Origin: Acidobacteriota bacterium | GTDB taxonomy: Bacteria; Acidobacteriota; Blastocatellia; Pyrinomonadales; Pyrinomonadaceae | Reading direction: 5' to 3' | Assembly (NCBI GenBank): GCA_005790265.1 | Contig: SXVE01000356.1 | Location: 1 to 12,660, forward strand | DNA: 12,660 nucleotides | Shown: in pieces, positions 1 through 6,800 of the stretch | How positions within the stretch are numbered: the first letter of the stretch is position 1 | How the letters are laid out: the number at the start of each line of letters is the position of its first letter | Notes under the pieces: generated by a model | Told to the model about the DNA's origin: nothing | The model's database searches: none | Seen by the model: only the letters and a program-made list of their open reading frames with translations | Position numbers and translations under genes: made by a program

Positions 1-31
1 GGCACGCCGCCGAAGACCGTAATTAAATCGA

Positions 32-394
32 GCTCTCACTAATAATTATGTAAAATCTCTTCGTGGTTAAAAACTCTCGTCATCCACAATCAACCAAAAA
101 CTTTCCGCTTTTAGAAAACTCGCTTCGGAAGCTGAAGCCAACAATTTGCTCGATTCAAAATTGCCAAAGGCACCCGTGCCGTCAATGGCGTTCCGTTTTG
201 CGGCAGACGAACAGAAAATCAATTGACGAAAAAAGAAGCCAAAAATGCGGCTCAACGCTCCCGATACGCAACCACAAAAAGATATGCGCGACCGTGCCGT
301 GCCAGTCGTGCTAATCGGTTGCGGATTCCGGCGGGCGGAAGCGGCGAGTCTTGCCGTCTCGCACATCGAGCAGCGCGACGGTCGTTGGACGATT
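32..394 (+). pseudogene. Tyrosine recombinase (phage integrase family) relic, N-terminal part, frameshifted
   Basis: Three collinear fragments in alternating frames resemble the N-terminal half of a phage-type tyrosine recombinase. Around 83-172 the reading STINQKLSAFRKLASEAEAN matches the core-binding helices. After a frame change at about 165, 163-244 reads on through AVNGVPFCGRRTENQLTKKE. After a second change at about 245, 251-394 contains LNAPDTQ, MRDRAVPVVLIGCGFRRAE and HIEQRDGRWTI, the start of the catalytic domain with the first catalytic arginine in the GFRRAE motif (326-340). An in-frame TAA at 68-70 interrupts the earliest fragment. The C-terminal half with the HxxR and tyrosine motifs is absent, and similarity stops near 394, where the IS3 relic begins. 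The relic may extend left of the window. The family assignment comes from remembered motifs and is strong; the exact ends are approximate. It cannot make a working recombinase. Confidence 0.8.
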
Positions 395-404
395 AGCGAT
401 TCAA

Positions 405-780
405 CCGAAAGCGTTCAAGCCGAAAACGACCGACGCCGAAGTAACAATTTCCGGACATCGGAAAAGGAGCAAGCTGAAGCGATTATTCATACTGATCGCA
501 GTGAGCCAGGATGCTTCAAAAAACTTTCGCCAGTTACTGAGGAAAAAAAGGTTTTCGCCAAAGTATGAGCGGCAAATGAAATTGTTACGACAACGCCCAA
601 CGCGATCGGTTTCTTTTCGAGAGTTAAGGCGAATTGATAAAAGATGCAGTTTTTGAAGGCTGTCAACAAACTCGACTCGAAATCTTCAGTCATACCGAAG
701 CTTATTATAATCGGACGAGATTACATTCAAGTTTAGGCTATCAAAGTCCGATGTAATTTGAACAAGAATTACAAAATAAA
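405..780 (+). pseudogene. IS3-family transposase OrfB relic (DDE integrase core, C-terminal half)
   Basis: Degraded IS3-family OrfB. At 473-502 AEAIIHTDRS corresponds to the conserved HSDRGSQY motif carrying the second catalytic Asp. The frame then shifts. At 550-597 GFRQSMSGK, a stop at 577-579 and NCYDNA reproduce the family signature MSRKGNCYDNA, so a Gly codon has become TGA. The VAES segment with the catalytic Glu is scrambled at 598-609. At 697-753 EAYYNRTRLHSSLGYQSPM is a near-perfect OrfB C-terminus, followed by TAA (754-756) where the family has Gln, then FEQELQNK. A piece at 405-440 (PKAFKPKTTDAE) may be the linker before the core; that is less certain. OrfA, most of the first half of OrfB and a recognisable left end are missing. 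The pieces are strongly family-diagnostic and the copy is clearly dead. Confidence 0.88.
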
Positions 781-788
781 AAAAGGGG

Positions 789-813
789 AAAAAAGGAGAC
801 AGTTTTTTGTCTC
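789..813 (-). terminator. Terminator-like hairpin at the right edge of the IS3 relic
   Basis: Perfect 6-bp inverted repeat GAGACA (796-801) and TGTCTC (808-813) with a 6-nt loop. Read on the minus strand it is followed by C and then six T (789-794), the form of an intrinsic terminator, though only half of the stem is G/C. No minus-strand gene ends here, so it may belong to the old IS end, or guard the relic against transcription entering from the right. The function is inferred. Confidence 0.35.
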
Positions 814-979
814 AAAAAATCTGACCATCACAACTTTGGCGCGGTCTCGTTTTTGAGAGCAGCTCATTGTCACGAATTTATTTTCGCCCGCTGATACTTT
901 TTCGCGTTGCGGTTTCGCTATTAGTTTGAAGCCGAAAAACGGCGCAAATTTAAGGGTTTTATAAATGGAGAATAAAGCA

Positions 980-1903
980 ATGATGAACATAATAAAATAT
1001 TTATTGATGGTGGTCTTAACAGTCGGCGCAATCGGCAGCGCGTTGAACGTCGCGGCGCAATCGGCAGTCGGAATTTTAGTGACGGCGGGCGGCAAAACGC
1101 TCAGGCAGACGGACGTTGACAAAGTCGTCAAATTTTACGAATGGGCGTTCGGAGCGGAATTTACCGCCGAGCAGCGCGAGCGTTTTCAGACGATGAAAGT
1201 AGAGGAATTTCGCAACGATCCGGCGAACTCGAAAAAAGGCAACGACGATATGATCAATCTTTTTTCGCAAATCAAAACGAAAAGCCGGAGCGAGCAACAG
1301 GAATTGCGGCGAAAATTCAACGCCAGCTTCGTTCCCGATTTGCGAAAAGGAATTGACGACGAACAAGCGCAGCTGCTGGTCAGCATTTACGATGCGGCGA
1401 ACGCGGACGAGAACGCAGCGGTTAACGAAAACGTAAACGGCAGCGGCAACGGTTCATACACGATGGCTGACGCGGATGCAATCGGCGATTTGTCGGGCGT
1501 TGTCGGCAAATGGTTCTGGCAGAATTCCGGCAGCGGAACTTGGAATTCGGCGACCGGCGCGTATTTGGGCGGCAGCGGTACGCGCACGACTTATGAATTC
1601 GCGTCAAACGGCGCGGTCACTTACACCGGCATTATGAACGTAATGATGGGCGGATGCAGCCAGCAGACTTTTCTCAAACAGACGGGACGCGCCAGCATCA
1701 GCGGCAATCAAATGACGATCAAGTGGGCGCCGGGAACTTCGACCAGAGATTTTTCGTGCGACAAAGGCGGAAATTACACTAAACAAGCGCCCGCCGTGAC
1801 CGAAAACTTCCCGATTTCCTTCAAAACCAATTCGACCGGGCAGCGTTTGTTTTGTATGAACGCCGGTTCGTCAAAGGAAACCTGTTTCAACCGCGCCGAA
1901 TAA
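980..1903 (+). CDS. Exported protein: uncharacterised helical N-terminal domain plus four-cysteine lipocalin-like C-terminal domain
   Basis: About 307 residues. The start at 980 is preferred because GGAG at 967-970 lies 9 nt upstream; an ATG at 965 with AAGGG 8 nt before it would add five residues and is nearly as good. A Sec signal peptide covers about residues 1-27, with likely cleavage after AAQ. Residues 30-140 form an unrecognised domain rich in charged helices. A Gly/Asn/Ser-rich linker follows (about 145-160). From about residue 171 a beta-rich domain begins with LSGVVGKWFW and includes TYEFASNG and SGNQMTIKW, ending in LFCMNAGSSKETCFNRAE. Its four cysteines (226, 260, 292, 302) could form two disulfides. 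This domain aligns with the lipoprotein at 6801-7295, including the spacing of all four cysteines. A membrane protein gene follows after 19 nt, so they are probably co-transcribed. The function is unknown; 'lipocalin-like' describes the overall pattern and was not demonstrated by a search. Confidence 0.85.
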   Translation: MMNIIKYLLMVVLTVGAIGSALNVAAQSAVGILVTAGGKTLRQTDVDKVVKFYEWAFGAEFTAEQRERFQTMKVEEFRNDPANSKKGNDDMINLFSQIKTKSRSEQQELRRKFNASFVPDLRKGIDDEQAQLLVSIYDAANADENAAVNENVNGSGNGSYTMADADAIGDLSGVVGKWFWQNSGSGTWNSATGAYLGGSGTRTTYEFASNGAVTYTGIMNVMMGGCSQQTFLKQTGRASISGNQMTIKWAPGTSTRDFSCDKGGNYTKQAPAVTENFPISFKTNSTGQRLFCMNAGSSKETCFNRAE

Positions 1904-1908
1904 AAACT

Positions 1909-1915
1909 AAGGAGG
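1909..1915 (+). promoter_or_regulatory. Consensus Shine-Dalgarno for the membrane protein gene
   Basis: AAGGAGG, a full anti-16S match, lies 7 nt before the ATG at 1923 and 5 nt after the preceding stop. It fixes the start of the membrane protein and is by far the strongest ribosome-binding site used in the window, so this protein may be made at a higher rate than the exported protein upstream. Confidence 0.8.
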
Positions 1916-1922
1916 AAAAAAT

Positions 1923-2543
1923 ATGTCAGTCAATGGAATGAATTTAATCGCCGCAACGGACGCGCAAACCGTATCCGTTAATCGGCTGCTCGGCGCAGCG
2001 GCGATGATCGGCGCGCCGATGCTTTTACTCGAGACGATTTTGCGGATGGTGAATGTCCTGCCGCAAAATACGGACAATTTTTGGATCGGTTTTGTCGAGC
2101 TGTTTTACATCGGCGGCTGGATCGCGCTCGCCGTCGGAATGCGGCGTTTGCGCGTGACGGGCGACAATTTGGGCAGCCGCATCGTTTTCGCGTTGCAGAT
2201 GCTCGGATTAATTCTGGCTTTGCTATTCACCGTTCAGGTGATGTGCGGCGCGGGCTACGACAAACCGCCGGTTTCGCTCGTTTTCAAAATCTGCGACGCG
2301 GGTTTTCCGTTCAGCCATCTGTTTATGCTCGTTGTCGGCGTTTTTGTCTGGCGCGCGGGCGTGTGGCGCGGCTGGCTGCGCGTCGCGCCGTTTCTGGTCG
2401 GCATCGTGCTCTTGCTTTTTATGGCGGGACTCGGCGCGCTCGTCGAATTGCCGCAGGGCGCGCTCGTTTTCGCGGCGACGGCGGCAATCGGATTGTTTTC
2501 ACTCGCGCTCGCGGTTTACAAATCGGGCGCGCGCAATTCGTAA
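1923..2543 (+). CDS. Six-helix integral membrane protein, function unknown
   Basis: 206 residues with six hydrophobic segments at about 21-41, 54-73, 86-107, 128-146, 152-174 and 178-199, joined by short loops. Positive clusters (MRRLR at 73-77; WRGWLR at 148-153) help set the topology. The N-terminal 20 residues are polar and there is no cleavable signal peptide. Polar or charged residues inside or next to helices (E37, E59, C108, D125, H132) could line a site, but no family motif was recognised. The start is set by the consensus Shine-Dalgarno. It sits 19 nt after the exported protein gene in what looks like a two-gene operon, and converges on the kinase gene with a 34-bp gap. Codon use matches the neighbours. 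It may be a sensor, transporter or DUF-type membrane protein; there is no basis for choosing. Confidence 0.88.
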   Translation: MSVNGMNLIAATDAQTVSVNRLLGAAAMIGAPMLLLETILRMVNVLPQNTDNFWIGFVELFYIGGWIALAVGMRRLRVTGDNLGSRIVFALQMLGLILALLFTVQVMCGAGYDKPPVSLVFKICDAGFPFSHLFMLVVGVFVWRAGVWRGWLRVAPFLVGIVLLLFMAGLGALVELPQGALVFAATAAIGLFSLALAVYKSGARNS

Positions 2544-2556
2544 AAATTTAATTTTT
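2542..2556. terminator. AT-only palindrome between convergent genes (weak terminator candidate)
   Basis: A perfect 7-bp inverted repeat, AAAAATT and AATTTTT around one T, starts inside the TAA stop of the membrane protein gene and lies in the 34-bp gap to the convergent kinase stop. It carries a run of five T on each strand but has no G/C pairs, so it would make a weak bidirectional terminator at best. Confidence 0.3.
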
Positions 2557-2577
2557 GCGGTGAGCGGTTCGCGAATT

Positions 2578-5400
2578 TTAAGGCGTGAAAGTCAGATGCG
2601 AAAAGAAATAATATGCCGCCCAGCCGAGCGCGATCAGTAAAATTACCGCCAGTAAAATTTTGATAAAAATTATCGCGCCGCCGGCTTTCGCCGATTTATT
2701 TTTTATCAGTTCATCGGTGATAATTTGCGTCGGCAATTCGGAGTAATCTGTAGTTATCGGTTGAATCAATTTCGCTTCCGCTTTTTCAGCGAGCGGATGC
2801 TTCATTCGTTCGAGCAGCGCGAAATAACGCCGGTCGTCGCGCAGAAAATCGAAACCCGGTTCGATGCCGAGCCAGATGAGCGGACCTTCTTTACCGGCGA
2901 CGGCTTTTTCCAGCAGCGCGAAGGCGTTTTCCCTGTCTTTTAAGGCGCAATAAATTTGCGCGGCGTGGTAATGCGACGAGTAACCGGCAGGCGGATTGGC
3001 GAGAATTCGTTCGGCTTCGGCGCGGTTGCCGGCGGCGGCGTGCGCCGCGCCGAGACCAAAATAACTAAACAATCCGTCGTCGGACAAAGCGGCGGCGCGG
3101 CGAGCGAAGTTCAGTGCTTCCGCCGTTGCGCCTTGAACGCGCAGAAACGAGCTTTTCGCAAAATAGGCGTATGCCGCCTGCGGAAATTGTTCGACCAATT
3201 CGTCGGCTTGAATCATCGCTTCGCCGTAACGCCGATTCAGATAAAGCGACCACGCGTAGGAATTTTGATTTTGAAATGCGGTCGGGTCGAGTTCGAGCGC
3301 ACGCCGAATATGATTTTCGCTTTCGACCGTTTCGCCGCGCGAGTGCAGCGGATGAAAAAACCAATTGTGCGCGACCGCGTTGTTCGGATTTAGCTCGACG
3401 GCGCGCCGCAGATTTTTTTCGCTTTCCGTCCAGTTAAAAGCGCCGTAAATCTCCATTAAACCGAGCGCGGCATAAGCTTCCGACGAACGCGGGTCGAGTT
3501 CGACGGCGCGCATCGCCGCTTTTTTTGCCAGCGGGTAAAATTCGTCGGTCGGCATTACACACATCATTCCGAGCCAGACGTAATAATCGGCAATCGCGGC
3601 GTACGCTTGCGCGTAATTCGGATCGAGGCGAATCGCCGCTTCGTAAAATTCGACGGCGCGGCGCATTCCGTCGCCGGTAAAAGTGTTCCAGAAAACGCGA
3701 CCGCGCATAAACGCTTCGTAAGCGGCGCGGTTTTCGGTCTGCCGGTGCGCCAGAATTTGCGCTTCATCAATCGAAAGATGCGGCACGAGCAATTCGGCGA
3801 CGCGCGCCGCAATCGAATCTTCGAGCGTCAAAACATCGGTTAAACGTTCGTCGAAACGTTCTGCCCAAACGGTCGCTTGCTCGGCGACATTCAAAAGCTG
3901 AATTGAAACGCGAATTCGTTCGTCGGTTCGCAAAATATTGCCGTCGAGAACGAATCGGACTTTTAATTCTCGCCCGGCGGCGAACGAATCCGTATCCGGC
4001 GCGGCGTAACGCAAAACCGAACTCGTTGGTCGAACGACGAATTCGCTTACGTTTGAAAGCCTCGTTACAAGCGCGTCCGCTAGCCCGACGTTTAAATAAT
4101 CGCCGCTTTCGCCCGATTCGCCCGATAATGCGTTGAGGTTTTTCAGCGGCAAAACGGCGATTGATTTCTGATTCGTTTGCGGTTTTGAAGAACGTGAAAT
4201 AACCGCCGGTGGTTGCGAAATTTTTTGATCGTTTCCGGCGGCGTCAATTAATTCGCCGCGCAGAAATCGCTCGATGTCGGCGGCGAAATCTTTGACCGAA
4301 GCGTATCTGTCCGCCGGATTTTTTTCCAGAGATTTGAGAACGGTGCGGTCAAGCTTTTCGCAAGAATCTGAATCGAAAGACAATTCTCCGATCAGCGTTT
4401 TTCCGAAATTTCCGCTCGACGGTTCGCTTGGGATTTCCTCGCAAATGACGCGCGCGATTTCGTGAGGCGCGCGCGACGAAAATTTGTACGGACGCTCGCC
4501 GGTTATCAATTCGTAAAGCAAAACGCCCAAAGAATACTGGTCGCTCGCTTCGGTGATTTCGTCGCCGCGCACTTGTTCCGGCGATGCGTATTCGGGCGTC
4601 ATCAAGCGCATCTGCGTCGCCGTCGGCATCACCGATTCGTGCATCAAATCGGGATTTAAGACTTTGGCGATGCCGAAATCGAGCAGTTTCGGTTCGCCGT
4701 TTTCGTTAACTAAAACGTTCGACGGCTTGATGTCTCGGTGAACGATTTTCCGGCTGTGCGCGTAAGCAATCGCGTGGCAGATTCGCAGAAAAAGTTCGAG
4801 CTTTTCGCGCAGATTGAGATTGTGAGAATCGCTGTATTGGAAAAACGGCGCGCCCGCAACGTATTCCATCACGAAAAATGGAAGTCCGTCGCCGGTCGTG
4901 CCGCCGTCGAGCAGGCGCGCAATGTTCGGATGATTCAAAGTCGCGACGATTTGGCGTTCGTGACGAAATCGTTTGACGATAAAATCCGTGTCCATTCCGC
5001 GTTTGATGAGCTTGATAGCGACGTTTTGCTCGAATTCGCCGTCGGCGCGCGTCGCCAGGAAAACTTCGCCCATTCCGCCTTTGCCGAGTTGTTTGACCAG
5101 ACGATAAACGCCGATTTTGCGGTTGATAAAATCAGGCTCGCGCGCGTCGGCAATCGTTTCATCGAGCGACGACACGATTTCTCGTTTGACTGCCGACTGC
5201 AAAAAACGGCTGTCCGTCCAAACCGGCGATTCGAGAAACGTTTCTTCGGCTTCGTAACCGGCGATAAAATCTACGATTTCGCGGCGCAATTCCGCGTCGT
5301 TCGCGCATTCCTTGTCGAGAAACGCCGCGCGTTCTGCGCCGGACAAGTCGAGCGCGGCTTGAAAAATTTTTTCAAAATTGTGAAAGTTTTGAGGATTCAT
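2578..5400 (-). CDS. Ser/Thr protein kinase with TolB-like and TPR domains and a C-terminal membrane anchor
   Basis: 940 residues. Residues 1-60 are the short acidic helical region typical of acidobacterial kinases (AERAAFLDKECANDAELRREI). The Hanks-type kinase domain (about 98-383) has every key element: glycine loop GKGGMGEV (106-113), Lys130, Glu148, HRDIKPSN (221-228), DFG (241-243), SPEQ (273-276), Asp287 and Arg365. Residues 413-540 form a TolB-like domain of the kind found in signalling ATPases and adenylate cyclases (KSIAVLPLKNL, LADALVTRLS, VLDGNILRTDERIRVSIQL). Tetratricopeptide repeats run from about 560 to 865. The single transmembrane helix is at 908-932, eight residues from the end, so all catalytic and repeat domains should be cytoplasmic and tail-anchored. 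It lies downstream of the sigma gene with a 116-bp gap holding a terminator-like hairpin. No good Shine-Dalgarno precedes the ATG; AAAGG is 15 nt away. Phosphorylation targets are unknown. Confidence 0.95.
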   Translation of the reverse strand: MNPQNFHNFEKIFQAALDLSGAERAAFLDKECANDAELRREIVDFIAGYEAEETFLESPVWTDSRFLQSAVKREIVSSLDETIADAREPDFINRKIGVYRLVKQLGKGGMGEVFLATRADGEFEQNVAIKLIKRGMDTDFIVKRFRHERQIVATLNHPNIARLLDGGTTGDGLPFFVMEYVAGAPFFQYSDSHNLNLREKLELFLRICHAIAYAHSRKIVHRDIKPSNVLVNENGEPKLLDFGIAKVLNPDLMHESVMPTATQMRLMTPEYASPEQVRGDEITEASDQYSLGVLLYELITGERPYKFSSRAPHEIARVICEEIPSEPSSGNFGKTLIGELSFDSDSCEKLDRTVLKSLEKNPADRYASVKDFAADIERFLRGELIDAAGNDQKISQPPAVISRSSKPQTNQKSIAVLPLKNLNALSGESGESGDYLNVGLADALVTRLSNVSEFVVRPTSSVLRYAAPDTDSFAAGRELKVRFVLDGNILRTDERIRVSIQLLNVAEQATVWAERFDERLTDVLTLEDSIAARVAELLVPHLSIDEAQILAHRQTENRAAYEAFMRGRVFWNTFTGDGMRRAVEFYEAAIRLDPNYAQAYAAIADYYVWLGMMCVMPTDEFYPLAKKAAMRAVELDPRSSEAYAALGLMEIYGAFNWTESEKNLRRAVELNPNNAVAHNWFFHPLHSRGETVESENHIRRALELDPTAFQNQNSYAWSLYLNRRYGEAMIQADELVEQFPQAAYAYFAKSSFLRVQGATAEALNFARRAAALSDDGLFSYFGLGAAHAAAGNRAEAERILANPPAGYSSHYHAAQIYCALKDRENAFALLEKAVAGKEGPLIWLGIEPGFDFLRDDRRYFALLERMKHPLAEKAEAKLIQPITTDYSELPTQIITDELIKNKSAKAGGAIIFIKILLAVILLIALGWAAYYFFSHLTFTP

Positions 5401-5465
5401 CTGAGTTATGCAAAACCTTTAAAAAATTAATCGCTGCTTGTGCCTGCAAATGCGGCTGAAATCAG

Positions 5466-5489
5466 AAAAAGTCGGCGTTTGTCCGCCGA
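5466..5489 (-). terminator. Intrinsic terminator-like hairpin between the sigma factor and kinase genes
   Basis: On the minus strand, TCGGCG (5489-5484), a 6-nt loop and CGCCGA (5477-5472) form a perfect GC-rich 6-bp stem, followed by C and five T (5470-5466). It starts 28 nt after the sigma stop and ends 66 nt before the kinase start. The plus-strand reading also has four T after the stem, but no plus-strand gene ends there. It probably reduces read-through into the kinase gene. Confidence 0.6.
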
Positions 5490-5516
5490 TTTTGCGGTTG
5501 AAAAGTCATTCGGCGT

Positions 5517-6074
5517 TTAACTTTTCAGCGCGTTGATGAGCCACGCTTTCGCCATTCGCCAGTGACGTTTGACCGTGATCGGCGACACGCCGAGAACTTC
5601 CGCCGTTTCTTCGACCGACAAACCGCCGAAATAGCGAAGCTCGACCAGACGGCTTTTGAATTCGTCAATTTCCGCCAAATCTTTGAGCGCCTGATCGAGC
5701 CGGACGATTTCCGTTGACTGCTCACCGGCGACGATGATGATTTCATCTTCGAGCGAAGCGTTTTCCTGATTTCCGCCGCGTTTTTCGGCTTTATGTCGGC
5801 GGGCGTGGTCAATCAAAAGCTGGCGCATAATCGTCGCCGCGATGCCGACGAAATGCGCGCGGTTTTGCCAGTTGAGGCGATTTTGGTCAACCAGTTTGAG
5901 ATATGCGTCGTGAACGAGCGCGGTCGGCTGCAAAGTATGATTCGCCCGTTCGCGGCTCAGATAATTAGCCGCGATTTTTTTCAGCTCTTTGTAAATCAAA
6001 GGAAAAATGTCGTTGACGACTTCTTTTTTTCCCGCCGAAAGCTGAAAAAGCAATTCGGTAACGTTTTCTGACAT
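5517..6074 (-). CDS. ECF-like RNA polymerase sigma factor (Sigma70_ECF type)
   Basis: 185 residues, the usual length for this group. The region-2 domain spans about 22-92 and carries motifs of the acidobacterial/planctomycete ECF-like group: LIYKELKKIAANYLSRER, LQPTALVHDAYLKLVDQ, NRAHFVGIAATIMRQLLIDHAR. A variable linker (95-125) follows. Region 4 (about 126-183) holds the helix-turn-helix SVEETAEVLGVSPITVKRHW (153-172). It would direct RNA polymerase to promoters of a small regulon. The adjacent kinase gene is a common partner in these phyla, where kinase signalling is thought to replace a classic membrane anti-sigma factor; no anti-sigma gene is seen here. A TTGTGA/TATGAT promoter lies about 41 nt upstream of the ATG. 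There is no evident Shine-Dalgarno. Its own target promoters were not identified. Confidence 0.95.
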   Translation of the reverse strand: MSENVTELLFQLSAGKKEVVNDIFPLIYKELKKIAANYLSRERANHTLQPTALVHDAYLKLVDQNRLNWQNRAHFVGIAATIMRQLLIDHARRHKAEKRGGNQENASLEDEIIIVAGEQSTEIVRLDQALKDLAEIDEFKSRLVELRYFGGLSVEETAEVLGVSPITVKRHWRMAKAWLINALKS

Positions 6075-6114
6075 AAAATTTTCGAGTGAAAAAGCGATAC
6101 GGAAATTTCACTTT

Positions 6115-6143
6115 ATCATACGAATTTTTGTTTTTGCTCACAA
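6115..6143 (-). promoter_or_regulatory. Sigma-70-type promoter for the ECF-like sigma gene
   Basis: Read on the minus strand, TTGTGA (6143-6138) and TATGAT (6120-6115) are separated by exactly 17 nt. Four of six bases match the -35 consensus and five of six the -10 consensus. Initiation near 6108 would give a leader of about 34 nt. This suggests housekeeping transcription of the sigma gene rather than purely autoregulated expression. Confidence 0.55.
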
Positions 6144-6800
6144 TTCATTTCGGCGAAATTTACGACAAATTTCCGCTTTGCCGATACTTTTTCCGATTCG
6201 TTTCGTTACGGAAACAGCCAGTTTTTTATGGAAAGAAAAACAAATATGCGGCAATCATCAACTAAGAGAAGTTCACAGGTTTAATACTATTAGACGACCA
6301 TTTTGTTCGGCAGTTTCCCGATTTTCGCGCAAAAAAGCGCGGCGGAGCGATGAAAACAAGTGCGCGGAGCGATGAGACAACCGCCTTTAATCAGAAGCCG
6401 AAAAAAGCATGCAGAAAAAAAAATGCAAAGGAAATAACAGCGACGTTGCAATTTACAAATGCGAAATCAAAAACCCGTTGTTGCGGTTTACGGTCTGTGG
6501 TCGAACGCGGCGGGGTGAGATGATGATTGGAACTCGATTTGTAAAAGATTTGTAGCCGGAAAATTTGTTGAGGATAGCTAACGCGGACAAAAAACGGAAT
6601 GCGCTCAAGCGGCTCGCGTCGGTTATTTACGTTTATAAATATTACCAATCTCAAACCGAAGCTCGCGCTCAAAGTTTTCAGCAAGCAGCTTTAACAATTT
6701 AATTCTTTAATTTTTGATATTTTCTCCGTTTTTACCGCGCGTTGAATAACACGCCGGAATTTTTGAGGAGGCGAAATTAACATAGCGGAGAACAGGAAAA
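6144..6800. other. Gene-poor divergent intergenic region with short repeats
   Basis: No convincing gene is present between the divergent sigma and lipoprotein genes; the possible frames here have composition unlike the neighbours and no family motifs. What can be seen: a GCGC/GCGC hairpin (6327-6340) beside a 12-bp direct repeat (6342-6375); an inverted pair TTTACAAAT (6452-6460) and ATTTGTAAA (6537-6545) 76 nt apart; an AT-rich stretch at 6690-6725 that may hold the promoter for 6801, without a clear hexamer pair; and an orphan GAGGAGG at 6765-6771 with no start codon in range. It could be a regulatory region or decayed DNA. Confidence 0.5.
6342..6375 (+). repeat. Two 12-bp direct repeats, 22 bp apart
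   Basis: GCGGAGCGATGA occurs at 6342-6353 and 6364-6375. The 22-bp period is close to two turns of B-DNA, placing both copies on the same helix face, as in tandem operator sites. A GCGC/GCGC inverted repeat with an A6 loop (6327-6340) directly precedes the first copy. A regulatory role is inferred. Confidence 0.5.

Noticed and set aside
2081..2551. A 156-codon frame overlapping the membrane protein gene
   Set aside because: Arg/Ala-rich out-of-frame reading of a GC-rich gene; the real frame has a consensus ribosome-binding site and six hydrophobic helices.
4738..5430. A 230-codon plus-strand open frame opposite the kinase gene
   Set aside because: It mirrors the highly biased codon pattern of the kinase, shows no family motifs, and the opposite strand encodes a complete, motif-perfect kinase domain.
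893..6193. GATACTTTTTC shared by 893-903 and 6183-6193, each upstream of a four-cysteine protein gene
   Set aside because: An 11-bp low-complexity match at different distances from the genes (about 77 and 610 nt) is too weak to call a shared regulatory site.
6391..6684. Minus-strand frame in the sigma/lipoprotein gap
   Set aside because: Composition rich in Phe, Arg and Asn unlike neighbouring proteins, no ribosome-binding site and no recognisable motif.
6765..6771. Strong Shine-Dalgarno GAGGAGG upstream of the lipoprotein
   Set aside because: No ATG, GTG or TTG lies at a suitable distance, and the ATT/ATA nearby are out of frame with the lipoprotein; kept only as an oddity in the region note.
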